In this document: piece after piece, positions 22,780-34,959 of the stretch
How the letters are laid out: every line of letters starts with the position of its first letter
Position numbering within the stretch: the first letter of the stretch is position 1
Assembly: GCA_028023455.1 (NCBI GenBank)
Contig: JAQFVV010000030.1
Span: 4,794,501-4,858,500 of the forward strand
Source of the DNA: Epiperipatus broadwayi
Taxonomy: Eukaryota > Onychophora > Udeonychophora > Euonychophora > Peripatidae
DNA length: 64,000 nt
Direction: 5' to 3'
Notes under the pieces: model-generated
Seen by the model: only the letters and a program-made list of their open reading frames with translations
The model's database searches: none
What the model was told of the DNA's origin: nothing
Program-made: the position numbers and the translations under genes

Positions 22780-23598
22780 AAGTACAGCTATGAAATGATC
22801 CAACAAAAAAGGCTATAGAATAGAATAAACAGTTGAAAGATATAAAATGACATTTTAATATTGGAAATTTTATTTCAACAATAATGAGATTTATCATTAT
22901 TAAAAAGGAACTTAATATCAGGAAATATATGAAAGAATTCCACAAAAAGAAAAACTGTAAAAATAAAAAAGCAACAAGAAAATTAAATAATCTATAATTA
23001 TGACAGCTTCCTTTAAAATATATCTGTTTTAAAAGAAAAGGTAGAATGAAAAGATAATTTTATGAAAGAATAGATAGAGAAGCACCAGAAAAAAAATGCC
23101 GTCATTATTAGATATAAAACAGATGAGATAGAAAATGATAAGGATGTATCAAATGATTGGGAAGATTGAAGTAATAATTATCATATTACAAAAAAAATTA
23201 AATGGCATTATAACTTATAGATATGTCACGATTCTAATAGTTCTATATAAGATCTTCAAAATTGCTTTCAAAAAATTATGAATTAAAATAAATAAAACAA
23301 AAACAAGCTAAATTTAAAAGCTGTTATAACAAAGAATATTATGTCCAAGTATTAAGAAAATTTATAGGAAAAAAACAGATAATATATAGTATTTTGCATT
23401 GGATTTGTCGATTTAAAAATATTTGATTGTATAAAACATTTCTGATTTAAGACTTGAAAAATGAAATACCAGTAAGTAGATTAAATGGTAAGTGTTCATG
23501 ACAGGATGATTTGATCTAAGATTGTTTAAATCAGTTTGTCAAGAAGAATTTTATGAATTAAAATCTGAAGCAAAAGAAATACAAATAAATGGAGATTG

Positions 23599-25371
23599 AC
23601 CCAATAAACATCACATGATCATCATTCTTTATACTTACACAAACTGTTTACACAAAGGTTAAACTCTTCATATAATAGTGCCATTCAGTGTAAGCCAGAG
23701 TAATCAATGGATGCAGGAAGGTTTGCGCATAAAATTTCTATCTAGTATCTACTCGTCCAATATCCCCAGACTAGTTTCTAGCATGTGACCTTCAGTGAGG
23801 AGCCTTAGATCCGAGAGCACTGCACCTAGATCTTAGGATCTAATACAACTATTCAGCAGCCACCTTTTACCTTATTAGCTAACTATAAAGCTTTGAGTCC
23901 AAAATAAAAACACAATAATGTTTTCAATTCAAACTCATTAGCTGGTATAGTCATATAGATCTGAATTCAGATCAGCATCCATGCCATTTGGTGCCTTTGG
24001 TTCTTTAATAACCACAGTTGTCAGAATCCTTTTGTGCAGGATTGATATTAAACCGCTAAACATCACCTGATCACCATTCTTTATGCTTACCCAAGCTGTT
24101 TACATAGGCAAAACTCTCCACATAGTAGCACTACCCAGTGCAAGCCAGAATAGTCAATGGAATACCAATCCTGCCCAAAAGGATTATGGTGACAAGATAT
24201 CAAAAATTATGAATGCTGAACTAAGTTCAGATCTATATGATTATACAAGCTAATGAGTTTGAATTGAAAACATTATTGTGTTTTCATTTTGGACTCAAAG
24301 CTTTATAGTTAGCTATTAAGGTAAAAGGTGACTGCTGGAGCATTGCATTAGATCCTAGGATCTAGGTGCAGTGCTCTCAGATCCAAGGGGCATTACTGAT
24401 GAAGACCACAAGCTACAAACTAGTCTGGGGATATTGGATGAGTAGGCACTAGTTAGGGATTTTATGCACAAACCTTCCTGCATTCATTTATTACTCTGGC
24501 GTGCACTGAGTGGTGCTACAATATGGAGAATTTTGGCTTTGTGTAAACAGTAATATATAGGGTATATGAGCACAGACTTTCACGTGGCCCACCATTCTCC
24601 ACACTATCTCATAACACTGATACGCTTGAACACATATATGTTGAAAAGATAAATAATCACCAATATATGTATTTCATGCTAAACCAGCAATCATCAGTTG
24701 GTCCAGATTACCATCTCTACACATATATCTACAAGTGCTCAGATATATATTAAGATAGCCAATCCTCATACTTTAATGGACAGCCTTCAATATACTCATC
24801 TCCACACTCCAACTCTTCAATCGTCCATCCAATTGAAAATCTGATGGAATGCTCAAAGGCCACCCTGAGGCCAAGATTCTTGTCACACCCATGTTGACCC
24901 AAGGTCAATCTGACCCCTCATGTATAGAACATATTAGTGTAAGCCTAAAAATGGTGAACATGTGATATTTAGTGGTTTAATATCAATCCTGCCCAAAAGG
25001 ATTATGGTGACTGTGGTTATTAAAAAACCAAAGACACCAAAAAGTATAGATGCTGACCTGAGTTCAGATCTATATGACTTATACAAGCTAATGACATAAA
25101 TTGAAAACATTATTGTGTTTTCATTTTGGAGTCAAAGCTTTATAATTAATAAGGTAAAAGGTGGCTGCTGGAGGGTTAATTAGATCGTAAGATGCAGTGC
25201 TCTCAGATCTAAGGGCTTCTTACTGATGAAGGCCACAAGCTAGAAACTAGTCTGAAGATATTGATTGAGTAGGCACTAAATAGGAATTTTATGCACAAAC
25301 CTTCCTATATCCATTGATTACTCTGATTTGCACTGGGTGGCACTACTGTATGGAGAGTTTTGCCTCTGTAT
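23599..25371. mobile_element. Composite of family A and B palindromic elements (A2)
   Basis: The whole block sits between near-identical 12-mers AAATGGAGATTG (23587-23598) and AAACGGAGATTG (25372-25383), one mismatch. This marks it as one insertion into the RTE copy. It holds inverted and direct family A units. Landmarks are AACATCACATGATCA at both extremities of units, CAGATCTATATGA, CACTGATGAAG-type boxes at 24390 and 25224, and terminal GGAGAGTTTTGCC. A family B copy lies in the middle (24551-24945). Confidence 0.7.
24551..24945. mobile_element. Family B copy inside A2
   Basis: Family B landmarks: a CATCAGTTGGTCCAGATTACC segment near 24690 and the 3' part with CACCCATGTTGACCC. Not palindromic here. 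Confidence 0.6.
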
Positions 25372-25710
25372 AAACGGAGATTGCCTAAGATATATATTTT
25401 TTTTCAAATAATGAATGTATTTTCATTATAAACTGCAGGAAATGTTTCAAAAGTAATCACATGAAAATAAAATCAAAGATAAAAAGTAAAATAAAATTAG
25501 AAGAAAAATTTGTAATTACTACTTAAATTAGATTATGAATGTAAATGGATATATAATGAATAAAAGTGATAATAGAATTAAATTTTATGTGATGTTTTTT
25601 GAAAAATACGACTTTAAATAAAAACGCTCTGCCAATATTATTTTATAGAGTGAAGACTTGAGCATTTGACTAAAAAGCAATACACACATCATATAACAAA
25701 ATATAAGATA

Positions 25711-26062
25711 TAACATGATCCCTATCTACCATGCTTGCTCATAACTGTTATTAAAATAGGCAAAACTGTCTCCATACAGTAGTGCCACTCAAAGCAAGAC
25801 AGAGTAATCAATGGATGCCAGAAGGCTTGTGCATAAAATTCCTATTTAGTGCCTACTCATCCAATATCCCCAGCTAGTTTCTGCAGTGCTTTCAGATCCA
25901 AGGCTCCTCACTGACGAAGGCCATAAGCCAGAAACTAATCTGGGGATATTGGATGAGTAGGCACTAGATGGGGATTTTATGCACAAGTCTTCTGGCATCC
26001 ATTGATTACTCTTGCTTGCACTGAGTGGCACTACTGTATATGGAGAAAGTTTTGCCTATTTT
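25711..26062. mobile_element. Family A palindromic retroposon (A3)
   Basis: Palindrome with the family ends. Flanks AAAATATAAGATA (25698-25710) and AAAATGTAAGATA (26063-26075) form a 13-bp duplication with one mismatch. Inserted in RTE copy R6. Confidence 0.8.
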
Positions 26063-26344
26063 AAAATGTAAGATACATATATAAAGATTAATCAAAGGCG
26101 TCAAAAGTAAAATACATGAATGAGAAATCAAATACGTGGCAACGGTTAATGAAATTAAAAGTTGAATGGGCATATTGTCATGGTGGACAACTGATATCCT
26201 AAACTGAACCCAAAGAGATTGGTAAAAAAAACTAAAAGCCCAAATAAGAGTTGAATTAATGAAATTTTTTGTTAGAATGGTAAATATGGATTTAAAAAAA
26301 AAAAGATTACATTTAAAAAGCTTTCACCACACAGTAGTTTGATA

Positions 26345-26786
26345 CAATAAACATCACATGACCATCACTTCTTATGCTTGATTATAACTGTTTTAAAACA
26401 GGCAAAAATCCTGCCTAATAGAATAATGGTGGCTATGGTTATTAAAGAACCAAAGACACCAAAATGGATGGGTATTGAACTGAGTTCAAACCCATATGAC
26501 TATATAAGCTAATGCGCTTGGATTGGAAACATTAAGACTCGTAGTTTTGTAGTTAAGGGGAGATAAAAGGTGTCTGCTGGAGGGTTGCATTAGATCCTAA
26601 GATCTAAGTGCAGTGCTCTCAGATCCAAGGCTCCTCACTGATGAAGGCCACAAGCTAGAGACTAGTCTGGTGATATTGGATGAGTAGGCACTAGATCGGT
26701 ATTTTATGCACAAGCCTTCTGGCATCCATTGATTACTCTAGCTTGCTGTGTGTGGCAATACGTATAGTGAGTTTTGCCTGTTTTAA
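26345..26786. mobile_element. Family A retroposon (A4), long unit
   Basis: 442 bp between perfect 12-bp duplications AGTAGTTTGATA (26333-26344 and 26787-26798). It contains the long form of the family unit, including the segment CCAAAGACACCAAAATG. An inverted 5' stub precedes it. Confidence 0.85.
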
Positions 26787-26798
26787 AGTAGTTTGATA

Positions 26799-27269
26799 AT
26801 ACAGTAGTTTGATAATATGGACCTATATATGTGCAATACTGTATTTAATAGTATGATTTAAGTTAACATTTTATTAGATTACGTAATATATAAATTTGGT
26901 AATTTAAAAAAGAAAAATCATTAGAAAGAAAGTGTTTATAAAATTACGTTTACTTAGCTGTTACTAAATAAATATTTATACAGTGTTATATACATTATTT
27001 GCCTTTGTAAATTAAATTACTTTTTTATTGTTTTTTTTAAAGAAGAAAAATCTGGTGCCCTAATTTTCAAGTAATAAATGTCCGGAAAACCAATTAAACT
27101 GTGTTAAATGTCTTCTTTTTTTTAAAGGCTTAACTTTGCTACAACTTATTTCAATGTCAAAATAATGAAGCTTAAAAAATCCTTAATATAATTCTAGGAA
27201 ATAAACGTCTACTTCTGTCGAACGATTGTAAATTCATTTAAAATAATTCATTTCTATTACAAACTTTTA
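26799..27269. other. AT-rich spacer, nothing recognised
   Basis: No coding frame or structured repeat was recognised. Confidence 0.4.
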
Positions 27270-27665
27270 TAGGTCAATGCTACCGAACCTTTTATTATAC
27301 ACGTAATTCTTGGCAGTTAATTTCCATAAATTCTATAGCTTTTATATAAACAAAATATTTGCCAATAAGAAAGCTGTTGTTATTTCAAATTTAAATGCGA
27401 TAACTGTAAATAATTAATATAACAGTAAGATTTATCATCATTATCAATATTTTCAATAACTATTCAAATCTCTTTCAAATTATATCCGGTTTCTCTGATC
27501 AATAATCTCTATTATCCACACGCCATAAAACTCTTTTATTTTATCTATACAGTCATTTGCTTGGACTTTTACAATCTCTTGGGTTCCAATTTAAAATTTC
27601 AATTGTCCATTTATTATTATTTCTTCAGGATAAGTCCAACTCAGCTCCACTTATAATCTCTTAAA
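27270..27665 (-). pseudogene. RTE LINE copy R1, C-terminal fragment
   Basis: The minus-strand reading matches the C-terminus of copy R2 (the NRWTIEILNWIPRDGKRP region is recognisable as NGQLKF*IGTQEIVK). It joins 3' sequence shared with 48715-48830. Frames are broken, and RT and endonuclease are absent. Confidence 0.6.
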
Positions 27666-27689
27666 TTAATACACTGTACAGGCTTAAAC

Positions 27690-27878
27690 CTGCATATATA
27701 TGTAATGTATACAGGATTCGAACTCAGACTTTCACACGACCCTCAAGTTTCCTTCCCATCTCATTTTCCTGACCCATCTGATCATACACATGTTGAAAAG
27801 ATAAATAATCACCAATATCCATATTTCGAGCTAAACCAGCACTCATCAGTTGGTCCAGATTACCATCTCCACACATAT
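27690..27878. mobile_element. Family B copy, truncated by an LTR-like insertion
   Basis: GATTCGAACTCAGACTTTCA at 27715 is the inverted tRNA B-box-like start. CACTCATCAGTTGGTCC follows at 27840. The element is cut at 27878 by the next feature. Confidence 0.65.
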
Positions 27879-28526
27879 TGTACCGGTCAAAACAGTATGC
27901 TCACTTAACAAGATTCAAATCCTAAACAAAAGTACCTCGAATCCGATCATGCTCGAGATACACAGGTCAGGAGCAATCCTGAATTCTAACCTATTTGCCT
28001 ATCCTTCGAATCCTGACTCAATGAACAACAATCCTGATGATACAGTACATCCCGGCCCGGAATCAAAGCGGTAGAGCATAAGATCAGACTGATGATGATC
28101 GAGATAAGAGTAGCCCAGGAATTACATTTATTCTAGTTATATTTATTAATGCGAAGTTATTAGCTAAAGAAAAATAGTTCTAAATACTAATTATAAAATA
28201 ATAACTCAACAACAAACCAGGATTTACATGAAATATAATGGAAATAATTATAACATTTTGAAAGACAATAATAGGGTAATTGGAAAAGATCAGTACAGAG
28301 ATAAAGAGACATGTTTAATTGAACGAGAAGCTGAAATTAAAAGGAACTGATAAGAAAAATAGGCGGGAGTATACAAATTGTGTAGGAGAGAAGCATACGT
28401 TCTTTCGCTAGAAAGATATGTAATAAGTTATTTTAAAACTATATTAGTGTGTTTAAAAAAATGCAATTCAACATCGCTGACGACTGCAAATAAGTGCGAC
28501 TATCTCAACTTCAGAAAAAAAACGCA
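27879..28526. mobile_element. Candidate solo LTR
   Basis: 648 bp starting TGTACCGGTC and ending AACGCA, flanked by CATAT at 27874-27878 and 28527-28531. The TG...CA ends with a 5-bp duplication, inside a known repeat, fit a solo LTR. No coding sequence. The two 74-aa or smaller frames here have no motif. Confidence 0.55.
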
Positions 28527-28539
28527 CATATAAATATAT

Positions 28540-29960
28540 AATGGTAAAAAAATTTAAGACAAGTTTTAAACAATCATGATATGCTATACTTTTGAGATTA
28601 AATAAAAAAAAATAAAGAAAGCTATCAAAATGATAATATATGTATTTTGTATATTTTATAGCTCTAAAATTGTAAGCATTAAATTAATTAAAAAAATAAT
28701 AATGATAAAAATTGCTAGGAATAAGTGCATAAAAAGTGAATTATTTATTTATATATATTGATCAATAAGAATTATTTTGATATCATCAACAACAACTTAT
28801 CAATCCACTGCAGGATGAAGGTCTCTCCAAGTTTAATCCATCTTCTCTGATCTTTAGCTTCTCTTCTCCACATCACCCCTGCACAATTTCTTATTTCACC
28901 CAACCATCTCACATATGGTCTCTTTCTGGGTCTTTTACCATCTCTTGGAATCCAGTTTAGGATTTCAATTGTCCATCTATTATCATCTCTTCTAGCATTA
29001 TGTCCAGCCCAACTCCACTTCAATCTTTTAATTTTTTCAATGAAGTCAATAACACATGTTTGTTCTCTTACCCATACATTGCATTTTCGATCTCTTCTTG
29101 TTACTCCCAACATGCATCTCTCCATACTTCTTTGAGTGGTCTGGAGTCTCTGTATTGCTATTCTATTAAGTGTCCAAATCTCAGATCCAAAAGTAAGAAC
29201 TGGTAAAACACATTTGTTAAAAACCTTCCTTTTCAAACACAGGCATATTTCCTCTTAGTATCAAATTATTTCTACCAAAAGCACTCCAAACAAGTTTAAT
29301 TCTATGATTAATTTCATCCATTATGTTTCCATCTGTATTAATAATCTGACCAAGATATTTGTAACTGTTAACTTCTTCTAATTCATCATAATTAATCTTT
29401 ATTTCATATTTTGAGCAAATCAATTAAACATTACCTTAGTCTTTTTAACATTTATCTTTAGTCCTACTTTCATCTGATAACTCCTGCAACATTTCCTGCA
29501 GCTCCGAAGCATTATTTTCAAAAACAACTATATCATCTTCAAAATCTAAATGACTTAAATAATCTCCATTTACTTTCACTCATTTAGTTTCCTATTTTAA
29601 TCCACAAAATACTTCTTGCAACATTGCTGTTTTGGAATCACCTTGTCTTACACCTTTCTCAATGTTGACTTTCCAGTATCATTATGTAATCTAATTGTTG
29701 CTGTTGCATTTTTATAAATATTCTTTAAAATATGACAAGATCCTGGATCTATACCTTGATGATCCAATGCTTTAATCACTGAAGAAATGTTTATAGAATC
29801 AAATGCCTTTTCATAATCTACATATCCAAAACATAATGGCAAGTCGGATTCATTTGTCCTTTCTATAACTTCCCTCAATACCTGGATATGATCTACTGTA
29901 CTAAAATAACTTTTAAATCCAGCTTGTTCCCTTGGTTGGTGGAAATTCAATGTTCTTTGT
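28540..29960 (-). pseudogene. RTE-type LINE copy R2, RT and C-terminus (best preserved)
   Basis: The minus strand, read from about 29950 down, encodes the RTE reverse transcriptase. Visible are QAGFKSYFSTVDHIQVLREV, then FGYVDYEKAFDSI, which is motif A with the catalytic aspartate (29648-29950). Broken text follows over the catalytic FADD region, then ELEEVNSYKYLGQIINTDGN (29217-29423). The C-terminal domain is one open frame at 28772-29236, with ERCMLGVTRRDRKCNVWV and RLKWSWAGHNARRDDNRWT, a signature of RTE-clade proteins. A 3' UTR shared with 51041-51230 follows to about 28540. The copy is 5'-truncated at about 29958, as is usual for LINEs, and lacks the endonuclease. Two or more frameshifts separate the segments. 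Confidence 0.85.
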
Positions 29961-30949
29961 ACAATATTTTTACAAATGCAGAAATCTAATAATATTTAAG
30001 TATTGTATTAAAAGGCTTCTTATCATAATTTATTTTTAAAATAAAATTTAGTGGTCCAATATTTTTGTAATTGATACAAAAAGACGATACTTATAAAGCA
30101 ATTTTTAGAAATATCTTATAGCAGGGCTGTCAAACATTTTAATGTTACTTGACTACACATTAAATACACAAACATAACCCAAAGTTATAAGCAAAAAAAA
30201 TGGTCCATGTATAATTTTCCTGATACTACAAATAGTGCAAAAAACTTCTCACATAATAACATGCGAGCATTAAAGGTTCTATGCTTGACATACATAATCA
30301 CAAAAAAAATATTTCACGATATTTTAAACAGGTTTTAGTATATGTTGGCTCTCATTCATAGTCTCCTAGATTGTGGGTTGGATGCTCTTGTCCTATAGCA
30401 TTAAGAAAAAATGCAACAAATTATTTAACATTATACATTTTAATATTCTGTATATATTTTCAATATTGATGAGGTTCTATTAAGTCCATTTTTCTTTAAT
30501 AAAACGAAAATTTACATTTAGTACAAAAAAGTAAAAATTATATAATGGAATTACAGTCTACTGTCGAAAGGTATTTAAAGAGTTGTGAAGAAAATTTTGA
30601 TAGCAAAAGATGTATCTTAAAAATATATATATTATCAGAATAAAGTTCCAATATATTTATTAACGATTTGCCTTAACTAAAAATATGCACACACACTATG
30701 AGAATAGAATAGAAAATCCTGCTTACTGGTAATTCTTATGACAAAAAGAAAACATCACGTAGATGATAATTAATGTATTAATTTTGTAATTTAAATAAAT
30801 GAATTTACTAAGCATAAATGATAATTATGTAATTCTATCATAACAGTAGAGCATTTACCCACCACGCCATGCCATAGGTAAAACTCAGCTAATCATGTAA
30901 TATTGGCCAATGAAAGGGCATTTTGATATTTTTAATTAAAGAATAAAAT
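29961..30949. repeat. Unclassified repeat G and spacer
   Basis: 29961-30125 and 30520-30620 match 51240-51640 (landmarks TTAAAAGGCTTCTTA and TTAAAATAAAATTTA). The part between, from GCAGGGCTGTCAAAC at 30122, is absent from the other copy and is probably a later insertion. A short coding-like frame is at 30544. No further assignment. Confidence 0.45.
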
Positions 30950-31240
30950 ATACCCTTCTCAATGTTAATCTTTTTAGTATAATACATAATCTAATCATCG
31001 CTGAGACATTTTTACAATATTATTCAGAATGACAATATTCCAAGTCTATATTTTGATGATCCAAAGCTTTAATAAATTTAAACATGCTTATAGAATCACA
31101 TGTTCTTTCATAATTTCTAAATCTAAAGTATAATGGTGAGTCATATTCTTTGGTCCTTTCTAAAACTTCTTTCAATAATTGGATGTGCTCTATTACATTT
31201 TGTTTCATTTGAATCTAAAGTTTGCTGTAGATAAGTTGTA
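30950..31240 (-). pseudogene. RTE LINE copy R3, RT fragment
   Basis: The minus-strand text matches the RT motif A region of R2: EHIQLLKEVLERTKEYDSPL, then YFRFRNYERTCDSI in place of FVDYEKAFDSI, with the catalytic aspartate lost. It is joined at 31241-31490 to sequence shared with 50250-50560. Confidence 0.75.
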
Positions 31241-31496
31241 ATTATCTTTGTAAATTTTTTTTTTATAGAACTGAAAGAATATCATATTGCATTCTTCTAA
31301 TCTTGTAGTACATCTTTATTAATTAATATGTATTTTCAACAATTATTTACTATCTATTATGTATTCCTAAATATCCTTATTCATAGCGCTGGGAATATGC
31401 ATACTTCAGGTTGGGAATACTTCAAAGATTTATTATAATTTTAATGTTACCACTATAGGTCAAAGCTTCTCCAACTATCTTATTTTCCTATAAAAA

Positions 31497-31514
31497 AGAG
31501 AGAGAGAGAGAGAG
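31497..31514. repeat. (GA)n microsatellite
   Basis: About nine GA dinucleotides after an A run. Confidence 0.9.
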
Positions 31515-31611
31515 AATATATAAAATAAACAAGTGTGATTTAAATAAATATAAAAATGCAACAAATTGAAAAAAATTGTTTATATGCAATTTTTAAAATA
31601 TTTTGTTTAAT

Positions 31612-31740
31612 ATATAAGGGATTCGAACTCAGACTTTAACATGATGTGTGTTATCATGTGGGTCAGCAATATGAGATGGCATAGAGAGTTGAGGGTCATG
31701 TGAAAGTCTGAATTTGAATCCCTTATATATTACATATATG
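31612..31740. repeat. Short family B hairpin
   Basis: TATAAGGGATTCGAACTCAG pairs with TGAATTTGAATCCCTTATAT. Both halves contain the B-box-like motif, centre near 31655-31670. Confidence 0.75.
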
Positions 31741-32358
31741 TGCAAGTGTATGTAAGCCTGTACAGCGTATTAAGTTAAATATTCTGTTTAGTAAAACTGC
31801 TTTTTGCTGCTGTTGTACATATTGGTGATGTTTGTAGAATTCTTTGAGTCACAACAATTTCCAACTAAGACAAGATAATATATAAAGAAAAGAAGACTCA
31901 TAAATCATCCATTAAGAAGAATATCTGGAATTTTATAAAATAAAATAAAAAGAATATTATTAGAAAATAAAATTGAGAATTGGTAGTGAAAGCTGTAAAA
32001 GGAAATAAAAGTCTTTTAAAATAAACATCTTGATAGTGGAAGGAAAATTGATTTAAACAGTAAGAAGAAAGATGTTACTATTATTAAATAATAATAATAA
32101 TAATCATGAACTACGTGGAAGAGTTTTATAAAGAATTGTATAATAATAGAGAACAAAAAACAAAGTAATATTTACATTTATAACATTTGAATTGCCAGAC
32201 ATTTTAAATGAAGAAATAAGAAATGCAAATAACTCTAGGGAAAAAAGTTCCAGGAAGTGATGAATAATTATTATTATATCTTAAAGAAGCAGATGAAAAA
32301 ATAGAAAAATTGCTGACAAAACTATATGCTAGATGTTTAGAAAAGTTGTATGATATTG

Positions 32359-32640
32359 ACATTAAACCACTAAACATCACATGATCACCATTTCTTATGC
32401 TTGCACATAACTGATGATTGCCACAAGCCAGAAAACAGTCTGGGGGTATTGGATGGGTAGGCACTAGATGGGCCTAGCTGCAATGTTCTCAGATCTAAGG
32501 CTTGTCACTGGTGGAGGCCTACAAGCCAGAAACTAGTCTGGGAATATCGGATGAGTAGGCACTAGATGGGGATTTTATGCACAATTGATTACTCTGGCTG
32601 GCACTGAGTGGCACTACTGTATGGAGAATTTTGCCTGTTT
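32359..32640. mobile_element. Family A retroposon (A5) inside R7
   Basis: Family ends ATTAAACCACTAAACATCAC and TTTTGCCTGTTT. Flanked by TGATATTG at 32351-32358 and 32641-32648. It holds two direct copies of the GAGTAGGCACTAGATGGG segment. Confidence 0.8.
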
Positions 32641-33629
32641 TGATATTGTAAGAATAATGATAGAGAATATATTAGAAATTACAGATCTATCAGTCTTCTG
32701 TCATTTCCATGACAAGATTTTTCTAAGATAATTGTAACTCATCTACAGCAAACTTTGGACTCAAATCAACCAAATAAACAAGTCATAGGTAAAAATAGTT
32801 TTAGCAAAGTGGATTATATCCATGAGTGTAGATATAGATCGAACCAATGAGTGTGAATTATCATTATCTTTGGTTTTGTAGATTACAAAAAGGCTGTTCC
32901 ACAATGGCTAAACCTTTAACCATCAACATATATGAACAGGATATCATATTCTGAAGAATATTTATCAAAATTCAACAACGGGGATTGTATTGCATAATGA
33001 CCCTAAAAAGTTAGGGTTGATAAGAATCTACATCACATTCCATATCTTCAAGACTTTTTACAGCATTTTTATGCAAACATATTTTACGAATAAGAATGGA
33101 ATATAAGAAAATGGAAGTATCTTAAGTTATCTAGATTTTGCAGATGATGAGTTTATTTTTATAAATAATGCTTCAGAACTTCAAGAAATGTTGCAAGAGC
33201 TATCAAATGAAAGAAAGAAAGTAGGATTAAAGAAAAATTCTAAAAGCATTAACTTCATATTTCATGGTTAGATTTTAAAAACAATTGGAAATATGATGGG
33301 CGAAATTAATCATAGAATTAAACATGGATCCAGTGTTTTTGGTAGAAATAAGTTAATATTAAAAGAAAGTATGCCTATGGGCTTAGATGTGCTTTACAAA
33401 TTTTTGCATATGGATTTGGTTCTTGAATATTTAACAAGAGTAAAAGCAATACTTCATATCGCTCAATGAAATATATATATATATATTAGGAGTAATAACA
33501 AATGATCAAAAATGAAGTATGTTAATGAGATGGCATTGACATTGTTAAATAATAAAGTGATTGAAATGGAATGACTTATTACTAGAAGAGAAAATAGGAA
33601 ACAGGTGAAGTCAAACTAAATCCTAAGAG

Positions 33630-33919
33630 AAGCATATACTATTATTCTTGTCCTTTACTTTCTTTGCATTTCTTCATATATTCATATATATTACTTATAA
33701 TAACTTCTTTCATATACACTTTAATGCAAAAATTTTTTTTAATAAAACTTTATTTTTCTGACAGTTTCGACTATCCAGCAGTCTTCATCAGAGGAAGTTT
33801 GAGAAAGCTCTGATGAAGGCTGCTAGGCAGTTGAAACTGTCAGGAAAATAAAGAAGTTTTATTAAAAAAAAATTTTTGCATTAAAGTGTATATGAAAGAA
33901 GTTATTATAAGCAATTATA
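33630..33919. mobile_element. Family E palindrome (PLE-tail hairpin, E1) inside R7
   Basis: 290 bp between perfect 13-bp duplications TAAATCCTAAGAG (33617-33629 and 33920-33932). Each arm has the PLE-type tail: CTGATGAAGGCTGC...GTTGAAACTGTCAGG and its complement. Arms meet near 33807. No protein. Confidence 0.9.
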
Positions 33920-34041
33920 TAAATCCTAAGAGATTATAAAAACCTAGAAAAAGTTTACATGTGAAATGGATGAATGAAATAATAAAGTTTGATGATGAGA
34001 TGCGAAGAAGGCAATGTATTGGAGCAATGAGATATTTTCAT

Positions 34042-34131
34042 AAAAACAAGTAAAACTCTCCATACACTAGCGCTACTCAGTGGAATCCAGAATAATAAGA
34101 AATGGGGATCATGTGATGTTTAGATATTTTC
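34042..34131. mobile_element. Minimal family A insertion (A6)
   Basis: 90 bp, with CTCCATACACTAGCGCTACT at one side and GGGGATCATGTGATGTTT at the other, between perfect 12-bp duplications AGATATTTTCAT (34030-34041 and 34132-34143). It contains only the two ends of the family, so internal sequence is dispensable for insertion. Confidence 0.85.
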
Positions 34132-34351
34132 ATCCTGCAATAGTTATGCATTTGATAAAAGAATGCTAATCTTCAATCTTATATTCTTATAAAATCATTC
34201 ATTACTATTTAATTTTTAAGTTTTCTTTTTATTTTATTTATCATCAAGGTAAGTCAAGCATCGAATATATTTTTAATATAATTATCCTTTTTTCTATTTA
34301 AATTTTATTTCTTTTACATACATCTACATACTTACTATTAAATATTTTCAG

Positions 34352-34424
34352 TCAAGCGTTGGTGGCGGAGTGGTTAAGACAGCTGCTTCCCGGCCAACGC
34401 TTTGACCCACAAAAAATATATATG
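34352..34424 (+). mobile_element. Family D tRNA-like mini-retroposon (D2)
   Basis: TCAAGCGTTGGTGGCGGAGT ... CGGCCAACGCTTTGACCC. GCGTTGG (34356-34362) pairs with CCAACGC (34394-34400) like an acceptor stem. TATTTTCAG flanks it at 34343-34351 and 34425-34433. Confidence 0.75.
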
Positions 34425-34479
34425 TATTTTCAGAAATAAAAAACTTTTTTTTTTCAATAAAAAAATAAAATGGTAAAAT

Positions 34480-34930
34480 TACAGGCTGCAAAAAGACATT
34501 TACAATGGAATGTCAAATACGAAACTGGTTGTTGGAAGAATAAAAATCACTGGGAATCCAATTTAGTTTTTTGTTCTTTTTTTAAAGAATTGAAATTTGG
34601 TGCATTTAATTAAAAAACAATATTCATATTGCTACTCACATGACAAAATATAAAATAGTGTGTTGGGATTAAACGAAAAACATCAAAAATAAAATGTGTA
34701 ATCAAATATGTTTACTAATATTGTTGAAAAAAATTAAGAAACTGAATGGGCATATTGCCAAAACAAATATCAATAGATGGGCATAAACCAAGAGATTGTA
34801 AAAGAATTTGAAAAAGTTGAATTAATGTGATTAAAGAAAATTTTTAAAGAAGAAATGCTATGAATAAAAAAAATTGAATTAGGCTTGTGCTTGTAGAAAT
34901 CCACTGCACAATGGAAGATAGTCATTATAT
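34480..34930 (+). pseudogene. RTE LINE copy R8, C-terminal fragment
   Basis: Plus-strand broken frames include KKLRN*MGILPKQIS...DGHKPRDCK, which matches the KRLKWSWAG...DNRW...IPRDGKRP block of R2. No RT or endonuclease. Confidence 0.6.
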
Positions 34931-34959
34931 ATATACAGTAAATAATATAAACATTAAAA

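Larger units (their letters stand above)
22780..26344 (+). pseudogene. RTE-type LINE copy R6, plus strand, split by palindromic insertions
   Basis: Broken frames align by eye with the clearer RTE copies on the minus strand. Around 23300-23420 is a decayed RT segment (VLRKFIGKK...IGFVDLK) equal to the VLREAIERT...FGFVDYEKAFDS region. At 23540-23598 EEFYELKSEAKEIQINGD equals the segment just before the catalytic FADD box. The sequence resumes at 25384 (CLRYIF...), and runs through 25580-25700 and 26090-26340, where a C-terminal LKVEWAY...TEPKEIGKK region is recognisable. RTE LINEs encode an endonuclease and RT. Insertions at 23599-25371 and 25711-26062 interrupt it, and a third element at 26345 sits at its 3' end. 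Confidence 0.6.
31900..34150 (+). pseudogene. RTE-type LINE copy R7, plus strand, with three nested insertions
   Basis: The region between endonuclease and RT is recognisable at 32090-32350 (YVEEFYKELYNN, LKEADEKIEKLLTKLYARCL). RT resumes at 32649 (LSVF..., FGFVDYKKAV near 32870, with motif A aspartate kept). The catalytic box near 33135-33150 reads LDFADDEF, then INNASELQEMLQELSNERKK. The C-terminus is traced at 33280-33630 and 33933-34041. Nested insertions at 32359-32640, 33630-33919 and 34042-34131 each have their own target duplications, giving the order of events. Frames are broken in many places. Confidence 0.75.
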
